From: DAOULT01 sp964646625 | Lineage (GTDB): Bacteria > Chloroflexota > Anaerolineae > CAZYHC01 | Assembly (NCBI GenBank): GCA_964646625.1 | Contig: CAZYHC010000001.1 | Location: 62,001 to 126,000, forward strand | Direction of reading: 5' to 3' | Length of the DNA stretch: 64,000 bases | Notes under the pieces: generated by a model | Seen by the model: the letters and a program-made list of their open reading frames with translations, nothing else | The model's database searches: none | What the model was told of the DNA's origin: nothing | Translations under genes and position numbers: made by a program | Shown: one piece after another, positions 58,248 to 64,000 of the stretch | Numbering within the stretch: the first letter of the stretch is position 1 | Layout of the letters: each line of letters opens with the position of its first letter

Positions 58248-59840
58248 ATGGAACTCCGCCAATATCTGAGCATTATCTGGAAGTGGTTGTGGCTGGTTAT
58301 TTTGGGTATGCTTCTGGCCGGGGGCACGGCCTACTGGGTCAGTCTCAACCTGCCTCCCGTTTATCGGGCCTCCACCACTTTGATGATCAACGAGGGACGC
58401 AGTCCGGGGGCCACTGATTACACCTCGGTACTGACCAGCGAACGTCTGGCCCAGACTTACGCCGAACTGCTCACCAAGCGGCCAGTCGTTGACGAGGTGA
58501 TCAGGCGTCTTAACCTCAGTGAACTGAAATCCAATGTCACCGTCCATCCCGTGCGCGACACCCAACTCATCGAGCTCAGCGTGGAGGATAGCGATCCGGT
58601 GTTGGCTGCTCAGGTAGCCAATGCCCTGCCCCAGGTTTTCATCGAGCAGAATGAAGCTCGACAGGCAGCCCGTTTCGCCGACTCCAAGGCCAGTCTTAAT
58701 CAGGAGATGAGCCGTCTTAGCCAGGATATCCAGAATATCGAGCAGATGATCGCCGCTCTCCAGGCCGCCGGAGAGGGGGCGAACCAGGCCGAGTTGATCC
58801 GGCTGCAAAACACGCTGAGCCAGATGCGCAACAGTTACTCCGCTTTGCTCAGCAGTTTCGAGGCCGTCCGGATGGCCGAAGCGCAGAGCACCGACACTAT
58901 CCTAGTGGCTGAACCGGCCGAGGTGCCCTTATATCCTGTTGGGCCACGCCCGCTGTTCAACACCTTGCTGGCGGTGGTGATGGGGAGCGTCCTGACCCTG
59001 GGGATGGCTTTCCTCATCGAATATCTGGATGATACCGTCAAGAATCCCGAAGACGTGGAGTCGGCGGTGGGGGTGTCCACCCTGGGAGCCATCGCTCGCA
59101 TCAACACCTCGGCCAACGGCCGACAGCTCATCGCCGCCGTTCATCCTAAATCGCCCATCTCCGAGGCTTATCGTGTTTTGCGCACCAACATCAAGTTCTC
59201 TTCTTTCGACAGGCCCCTGGGCACCTTGCTGGTCACCAGCGCCAACCCGCTGGAGGGTAAAAGCGTTACGGTGGCTAATCTGGGGGTGGTCATTGCCCAG
59301 GCTGGTCTGTCGGTGATCATAGTGGACACCGACCTGCGCCGCCCCGTCCTGCACGAAATCTTCGAGCTCCCCAACACGGTGGGGTTGACCAACGTGCTGC
59401 TGCACCAGGACCCCGTGCCCGATAGACATCTGCAACCCACGCGGACCTCCAATTTGCAGGTATTGACCAGCGGCCCCTTGCCTCCCAATCCCTCGGAGCT
59501 TTTGGGGTCGGCGCGGATGCGGCGCCTGATCCAGCATCTCCGCGAACGGGCCGACATCGTCATTTTCGACAGCCCGCCCATGTTGGCCGTCACCGATGCG
59601 GCCGTGCTGGCCAGCATGTTGGACGGGGCCTTGTTGGTGATCGAGGCTGGCTCTACCCGTCGCGAACTGATTCGACGGGCCAAAGAGAACCTCGACAAGG
59701 TAGGAGCTAACATCCTGGGAGTGGCTTTGAACAAACTGTCGGCCAACAAGGCGGCCGGTTACTACTATTATTATTACTACCAGCATCAAGATCGAACCAG
59801 GGAACGAAACCGCAAGCGAAAATCATACGCGTTGAAGTGA
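58248..59840 (+). CDS. Wzz-tyrosine kinase fusion (polysaccharide co-polymerase, BY-kinase)
   Basis: A 530-residue protein. Two membrane segments (about residues 15-35 and 233-258) enclose a Wzz/chain-length region with a coiled coil. The cytoplasmic kinase follows: Walker A SANPLEGKSVTVANLG, Walker A' VIIVDTDLRRP, Walker B DIVIFDSPP. The C-terminus has seven Tyr in a row, the usual autophosphorylation cluster, and a basic tail. Such proteins set chain length and switch polymerisation by Tyr phosphorylation. GAAAGGAAA lies upstream of the ATG. A tyrosine phosphatase is not seen in the window. Confidence 0.95.
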   Translation: MELRQYLSIIWKWLWLVILGMLLAGGTAYWVSLNLPPVYRASTTLMINEGRSPGATDYTSVLTSERLAQTYAELLTKRPVVDEVIRRLNLSELKSNVTVHPVRDTQLIELSVEDSDPVLAAQVANALPQVFIEQNEARQAARFADSKASLNQEMSRLSQDIQNIEQMIAALQAAGEGANQAELIRLQNTLSQMRNSYSALLSSFEAVRMAEAQSTDTILVAEPAEVPLYPVGPRPLFNTLLAVVMGSVLTLGMAFLIEYLDDTVKNPEDVESAVGVSTLGAIARINTSANGRQLIAAVHPKSPISEAYRVLRTNIKFSSFDRPLGTLLVTSANPLEGKSVTVANLGVVIAQAGLSVIIVDTDLRRPVLHEIFELPNTVGLTNVLLHQDPVPDRHLQPTRTSNLQVLTSGPLPPNPSELLGSARMRRLIQHLRERADIVIFDSPPMLAVTDAAVLASMLDGALLVIEAGSTRRELIRRAKENLDKVGANILGVALNKLSANKAAGYYYYYYYQHQDRTRERNRKRKSYALK

Positions 59841-59950
59841 AATTTGAAGTGAAAACGGAACGCCGATGAGCGAATAGAGCGCAGGAGATTCGCCTCATTC
59901 CCATGATCCGCCCATTCGCCATCGAAAGCAGATGAGGGAGGATTAGTATA

Positions 59951-60757
59951 ATGAATACAAGTCGAATTGACCCCACAGGGATGGCTGGTCGAACGAGGGT
60001 TGGAAACAAGGGGCGGGGGGGGGTCAACCCCCTGACCAATGTCCTGATCCTGTTCGCGGTAGCCGCTACCGTGATCTTTGCCGTGCTTTTCAGCTATCTG
60101 CAATGGCAAGGCCAGACCGGTCGGAGTGCCAAAGCCTTCACTCAAGTGAGCGTCAGCCCTACGGCCACACCGCCGCCTTTGCCGACGGCCACGGCTACCA
60201 ATACCCTGACCCCGGTGCCAGCAACGTCAACCCCAACTTTGACCCCGACGCCAGTGCCGCCTACCGCTACACCCACTCCCAGCCCGACGCCAGGCCCACT
60301 ACCCCCGGCCACCAGGATCGTCATCCCGGCCATCGGGGTCGATGCCCCGGTGGTGGAAGTAAGCTGGAAGATCGTGGAGGTTCGAGGGGTGAAAGTGGGG
60401 GTCTGGGATACGGCCGATAACGCCGTTGGTCACCATAACGACAGCGCCAACCCGGGCGAGAACGGCAACGTAGTGATGTCGGGCCACCACAACATCAAGG
60501 GAGAGGTCTTCAAAGATCTGGTCGAGCTGGAGATCGGCGCGGAGATCATCTTATACGCCGCCGATGGAAAAAGTTACCGTTATCTGGTGCAGGATAACCT
60601 GCTGATCCCGGAAGCGGACGCCTCTATGGAAGAACGCCTGGAGCACGCTGAGATGTACATGGGCCACACGCCTGACCCGACCCTGACCCTGGTTAGTTGC
60701 TGGCCCTATTGGGGAAACACCCATCGACTGATCGTCATCGCCAAGTTGGGCCAGTAG
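59951..60757 (+). CDS. Membrane-anchored sortase
   Basis: A 268-residue sortase. A basic N-terminus and one membrane segment (about residues 27-48) lead to a Thr/Pro-rich stalk (about 65-118, many TATPT-like repeats) and a sortase domain. The catalytic His is in VMSGHHN near residue 178, the Cys in LTLVSCWPYWG near 250, and the Arg in THRLIVI shortly after. It would attach surface proteins to the cell wall or pili. GGGAGGA lies before the ATG. A protein with an LPTTG signal is encoded 1.4 kb downstream and is the probable substrate. The stalk type and TLVSCW motif fit class D/E more than A. Confidence 0.92.
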   Translation: MNTSRIDPTGMAGRTRVGNKGRGGVNPLTNVLILFAVAATVIFAVLFSYLQWQGQTGRSAKAFTQVSVSPTATPPPLPTATATNTLTPVPATSTPTLTPTPVPPTATPTPSPTPGPLPPATRIVIPAIGVDAPVVEVSWKIVEVRGVKVGVWDTADNAVGHHNDSANPGENGNVVMSGHHNIKGEVFKDLVELEIGAEIILYAADGKSYRYLVQDNLLIPEADASMEERLEHAEMYMGHTPDPTLTLVSCWPYWGNTHRLIVIAKLGQ

Positions 60758-60856
60758 ATCGCGCTGCAAGGGCCTGGCCGCGGAGAACACAAATAGAGCC
60801 GGGCGGGAGATGTGAGGGCAGAGATTTTGCGGGCATCAAGAGTACGAGAAGGCAGT

Positions 60857-62062
60857 ATGATGTTCAAAAGATTATGGGTAAACTCGCTGATGATGTTAGT
60901 CGGCATCGTCGTGGCTGTATTCTTGCTTGAGACTTTTCTGCATTTATTTCCAGAAATGTTGCCTTTGCCAGTGCAGATCGTGGCTGGATTTTTAGGGGAG
61001 GAGGGGGCGCGCAGAACCGCCATCAGTGATTTCGCGCGGATAATTTACGATCTGAGAGAGGAAGATGACTATCTGGGATATAAATATCTTCCAGATTTAA
61101 ACGTAACCCTTAAACACCCGGAATATGAATACATCTTGAAAACTACATCGCTGGGCTTTGACCATATCGGCTTCAGGGATGATGGTATAAATGGTATAAG
61201 TGGAGCCCCGTATGCTGTGGCCGTAGGCGACTCTTTTACCGAGGGCATGGGGGTCGGGATGTCTGAGACGTGGGTTGAATTGTTAGAGAACCGATCCGGC
61301 AGGGACATCGTCAACATGGGAATAAGCGGGTACTCCTCGCCTCAATTGGTGCGTATGCTTACTAAATATGGGATGAGGCTAAAGCCAAAATTAGTGCTAT
61401 ATGTATTCAATTATACCGATCTGATAGACAGCGCCGTCTGGCAAGCCAGGTTAGAGCATAGCGAACTCGAACCCCATTCGAGCCAGGCAGAAAATGCCGG
61501 TATTGCGGCGCTCAAAGAGTTTTTGCATGAGCATTCCGTTGTCTACGAGTTGTTGCAATACCTGTTCGGGATGGGAACTTACTCGGAACATGCGCAGCCC
61601 TTCGCCACAGTCAGATATAATGACGCCCATCTTTCCCTGGTATTTTTCACGAAGACGCGATGGATGGAGTTATTAAAGCCTGATTCATTCGAGAAATATC
61701 GGCGTGACTGGGAAGTGACTCAAGAGGCGATACTGGAAAGCAACGCCGTAGCCCGGAGCAAGGGCGCCACCCTGGTGGTTATTATCACACCGATGAAGGA
61801 ACAAATTTACTGGGACTATTTGAAGCCGCACTTGGCCGATCATCAGCAATACGACGTTAACCAACCTAACCGATTGGTTGCGGACTTTTGCGAACTACAC
61901 AACATTCATTACCTGGACTTAACTCCTGTTCTCACACAAAAAGCGCAACGTAATGAGCAATTATATTTTCCTACAGATGCACATTGGACCGAAAAAGGAC
62001 ATGAAGTAATCACAGATATGGTGTTCGAATACCTGCACACCCATGATTTATTATCCCTTTAA
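60857..62062 (+). CDS. Membrane-anchored SGNH-hydrolase-like protein
   Basis: A 401-residue protein. One N-terminal membrane segment (LWVNSLMMLVGIVVAVFLLE) precedes an SGNH/GDSL-type fold: the serine block VAVGDSFTEGMGVG, GISGYSSPQ and the final DAHWTEKGH with the Asp-His pair. Related AlgX/DltD-type or PatB-like proteins move acyl groups on polysaccharides; here the role is inferred as O-acetylation or deacetylation of the polymer. The gene is clearly richer in A+T than all neighbours, hinting at later acquisition. Of two adjacent ATGs the first (60857) is listed. Confidence 0.83.
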   Translation: MMFKRLWVNSLMMLVGIVVAVFLLETFLHLFPEMLPLPVQIVAGFLGEEGARRTAISDFARIIYDLREEDDYLGYKYLPDLNVTLKHPEYEYILKTTSLGFDHIGFRDDGINGISGAPYAVAVGDSFTEGMGVGMSETWVELLENRSGRDIVNMGISGYSSPQLVRMLTKYGMRLKPKLVLYVFNYTDLIDSAVWQARLEHSELEPHSSQAENAGIAALKEFLHEHSVVYELLQYLFGMGTYSEHAQPFATVRYNDAHLSLVFFTKTRWMELLKPDSFEKYRRDWEVTQEAILESNAVARSKGATLVVIITPMKEQIYWDYLKPHLADHQQYDVNQPNRLVADFCELHNIHYLDLTPVLTQKAQRNEQLYFPTDAHWTEKGHEVITDMVFEYLHTHDLLSL

Positions 62063-62149
62063 GTTGCATTGCCGTGATCTTAGTCTACAATCCCCAGCAC
62101 TATCAGGTCCACTATATTTTATATTTGTTTATGGAAGGGGGACTACCTC

Positions 62150-62911
62150 GTGAATGACTGGAAGGAGTTCACTCTGTTGTGGAGGTTCAGAGCGAGTTGG
62201 GCGGCGCTTTTCCTGGCCGCTGTTGGTCTGACGATCGTTTTCTGGGCGCTGTCGGGGACGGCGGCCTGGGCCACCCCTGCTCAAGATGGGCTGCGCCAGA
62301 CGATCATCGGGCCCATCACCATCGAGGTCAGCCGACGCACAGCCGCTCCCGGCGACCCGGTGGTCATCATCCTCAGAGTGACCAACATCTATGCGCAAGA
62401 CATGAAGAACGTCTTCGTCACCACTCCCATATCCGATCCCCTGATCGTCGAACAGGTCACCACCACCCAGGGGGTGGTGACCGTAACCCTGGAGACTACG
62501 GCGGGCCTCGTTGTCCCGGCCCAGGTCTCGTCAGGCTCGTGGCGAAGGGGGCGCGGCTTGAGTGCGCCGCTTCGCAGCCCGGGCAGCATCGTCACCGCCG
62601 ACCTGGGCACCATCGCCCCTGGTAAGGAAGTGGTGATTAACATCAAGGCTCTGGTGCGTCACGACGCCAGCCCAGGCACCACGATCCGTCTCCAGGCCAG
62701 GCTGGCTTATGACGGTATAACGGTCGATTCGAACGTGGCCACTATCTATCTGCCCCGCACCTGGTTGCCGACCACCGGGGCGCCTGGGATACCCTGGGGT
62801 GTGTTAACTCTGCTTTTGGGGGGAATCGCGTTACTGGGCTACGTCGCTTTAGTTTTACGTCCAGGCCCGGTGAAAGTTGAGCCTGCCGAGACGGATTACA
62901 CCAAACGTTGA
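62150..62911 (+). CDS. Surface protein with LPTTG sorting signal
   Basis: A 253-residue protein. The N-terminal hydrophobic segment (AALFLAAVGLTIVFWALSG, then TAAWA) is a signal peptide. Residues 48-200 form a DUF11/invasin-like beta-sandwich (EVSRRTAAPGDPVVIILRVTN; IVTADLGTIAPGKEVVI). The C-terminus has LPTTGAPG followed by a hydrophobic span (VLTLLLGGIALLGYVALVL) and an Arg-led tail, a complete LPxTG signal. The gene starts with GTG at 62150 after AAGGGGG. A Gly/Arg/Ser-rich segment (about 130-143) comes from an imperfect palindrome in the DNA. Likely attached by the sortase encoded upstream. Confidence 0.85.
   Translation: MNDWKEFTLLWRFRASWAALFLAAVGLTIVFWALSGTAAWATPAQDGLRQTIIGPITIEVSRRTAAPGDPVVIILRVTNIYAQDMKNVFVTTPISDPLIVEQVTTTQGVVTVTLETTAGLVVPAQVSSGSWRRGRGLSAPLRSPGSIVTADLGTIAPGKEVVINIKALVRHDASPGTTIRLQARLAYDGITVDSNVATIYLPRTWLPTTGAPGIPWGVLTLLLGGIALLGYVALVLRPGPVKVEPAETDYTKR
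62542..62575. repeat. Imperfect palindrome inside the LPTTG-protein gene
   Basis: GCGAAGGGGGCGC (62542-62554) against GCGCCGCTTCGC (62564-62575): one bulged base, one mismatch, 9-base loop. It encodes SWRRGRGLSAPLRS in a beta-sandwich where related sequences would need no insertion. Confidence 0.45.
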
Positions 62912-62952
62912 CCCCATCACGCACCCTCAAAAAAGGTCAGGCCCTCTGGAGT

Positions 62953-64000
62953 ATGGAAATGGGACAATGGAAGTGGGTGGGGGGGGCTATCTTATTCCTT
63001 TGCCTGCTGACGGGGGGCGTGGGCCTTTTCTACGGTTATGCCAGGTACGTGGTCGTCCACCGGCGCTTCTCTTCCGCGCAGCAACACCTGGAGGCTCTTC
63101 TTTCGGCAGGCGATCTGGAAACGGCCCGCCACGAACTGGTTCTGGCTCGTGCCGATCTCTTAGCCGCCGGGGATGAAGCCGGCCCGCTGTTGTCCCTTAG
63201 CCCCTATCTGGGCTGGCTGCCCCTGATCGGCGGAGACGTGCAGGCTGCCCCTCACCTGCTGGAGATGGCCCTGGCCCTGGCCGAAGGCGGCGAAACGCTT
63301 CTGAACGGCTGGGGAGCGGGGAGAGAGGCCCTTACCTCTGATGAGCCGGTTGATGGAGCAGGTGACTCCGACCTGGGAGCCAGCCTGGTTGCTGCCCGCC
63401 CTGCTTTCGAGCAGGCCCAGAAAATGCTGGATAGGGCATGGGAGGAACGTGGGGCGGTGGACCTGGCCCGGCTTTCGCCCCGTCTGGCCGGGCTGATGGG
63501 GGAGGTGGATGCCTACCTGTCTCTCATGCAGACGGTTGTCCGGGGCGCGAGCCTGGCTCCCGAGCTGCTGGGAGCTACAGGGGCGCGCACGTACCTGATC
63601 CTGGCCCAGAACGGGGATGAGTTGCGGCCCACGGGCGGTTTCATCAGCGGCGTGGGGCTCTTGCATTTGGAGGCAGGGCGCATCGTGGGGCTGGATTTTC
63701 AGGATAGTTATGGCGTCGATAACCGGAAGGTCCCTCACCCACCCCCGCCGGAGCCCCTGACCCGCTACATGCAGGCCGGTATGTGGGTCCTCCGTGACGT
63801 TAACTGGGCGCCGGATTTCCCAACCACCGCCCGCGCCGCCCAAGAACTGTACAAACTGGATCAGGGAGTGGAGGTGGACGGGGTGATAGCCGTAGACCTG
63901 ATGGCCCTGCGCTACACCCTGGAAGCTACGGGCCCCATCGAGCTGGAAACTTACGGCCAGCAGGTGGAGGCTGCCAACGTCCAGGCCCTGCTGCAACATT
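62953..64000 (+). CDS. DUF4012-family membrane protein, 3' end cut by window
   Basis: An open frame of 349 codons running off the window end. It starts at ATG 62953 (an ATG two codons later is possible) after CTGGAG. The N-terminus has one membrane segment (VGGAILFLCLLTGGVGLFYGYA), then a helical extracytoplasmic part (about 40-210). The DUF4012 signature follows: ARTYLILAQNGDELRPTGGF, WAPDFPTTARAAQELYKLDQ and VDGVIAVDLMAL. The family has no known function, occurs in surface-polysaccharide contexts and is common in monoderm bacteria. It directly follows the LPTTG protein gene. Confidence 0.85.
   Translation, partial: MEMGQWKWVGGAILFLCLLTGGVGLFYGYARYVVVHRRFSSAQQHLEALLSAGDLETARHELVLARADLLAAGDEAGPLLSLSPYLGWLPLIGGDVQAAPHLLEMALALAEGGETLLNGWGAGREALTSDEPVDGAGDSDLGASLVAARPAFEQAQKMLDRAWEERGAVDLARLSPRLAGLMGEVDAYLSLMQTVVRGASLAPELLGATGARTYLILAQNGDELRPTGGFISGVGLLHLEAGRIVGLDFQDSYGVDNRKVPHPPPPEPLTRYMQAGMWVLRDVNWAPDFPTTARAAQELYKLDQGVEVDGVIAVDLMALRYTLEATGPIELETYGQQVEAANVQALLQH

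Noticed and set aside
1..64000. CRISPR arrays, insertion sequences, integrases or phage genes
   Set aside because: I looked for regularly spaced repeats, transposase motifs and attachment-site duplications and found none.

Overview
The window is a 64 kb stretch of a bacterial chromosome of roughly 55-60 % G+C. No rRNA or taxonomic marker is decisive. The gene mix (a TIGR04076-type protein, a membrane sortase with a Ser/Thr/Pro-rich stalk and an LPxTG protein, DUF4012, many HEAT and TPR proteins, a NACHT-HEAT protein, many GT4 enzymes) best fits the phylum Chloroflexota, perhaps an Anaerolineae-like lineage. That placement is inference. Most promoters I could find have a sigma70-like -35 and -10 with exactly 16-17 bp between them.

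Layout. 1-5.4 kb: the tail of an OmpR/PhoB-type regulator, a small DUF3303-like protein and a very large NACHT ATPase carrying about 20 HEAT repeats. 5.4-10.4 kb (minus strand): a HEAT-repeat protein, a glycosyltransferase, proS, and a CDP-paratose/tyvelose-type epimerase that overlaps proS. 10.9-19.1 kb (plus): a long GT4 enzyme, a STAS protein, two tandem 804-residue proteins that join an MgtE_N-like helical region to a phosphodiester glycosidase (NAGPA) domain, and a GlmU-like uridylyltransferase without its acetyltransferase half. 19.2-28.4 kb: a secreted protein, a Nudix hydrolase, an AI-2E-type permease fused to an alpha/beta hydrolase, a TolB-like propeller, then a small minus-strand polysaccharide operon (GT2, initiating phosphoglycosyltransferase, WecG/TagA enzyme, RmlC-like cupin). 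28.7-36.5 kb: an EF-G paralogue, two-component proteins, a double-HTH regulator, aroQ, tRNA-Leu and tRNA-Gly, and an atypical OmpR-type regulator.

36.7-64 kb: one long, almost wholly plus-strand exopolysaccharide locus. It has a flippase, two polymerase/ligase-like membrane proteins, an initiating sugar transferase, a Wzz-tyrosine kinase, several glycosyltransferases (including a GT9 heptosyltransferase-like one), a glucuronyl C5-epimerase homologue and a B12-type radical SAM enzyme. It also has a complete GmhA-HddA-GmhB-HddC set for GDP-D-glycero-alpha-D-manno-heptose beside a transaldolase-like gene. It ends with a sortase, an SGNH protein, an LPTTG-anchored protein and a DUF4012 protein cut by the window edge.

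The most notable non-genic signal is a promoter design seen three times: four or five direct repeats spaced exactly 11 bp, then 9-10 bp, then a -10 box. Two copies lie in tandem before the atypical OmpR-type regulator and one before the sugar-transferase gene of the polysaccharide locus. This suggests that the regulator controls itself and the polysaccharide operon. The second notable signal is a set of short palindromic elements scattered between and inside genes, some of which appear to add in-frame peptide segments to proteins.
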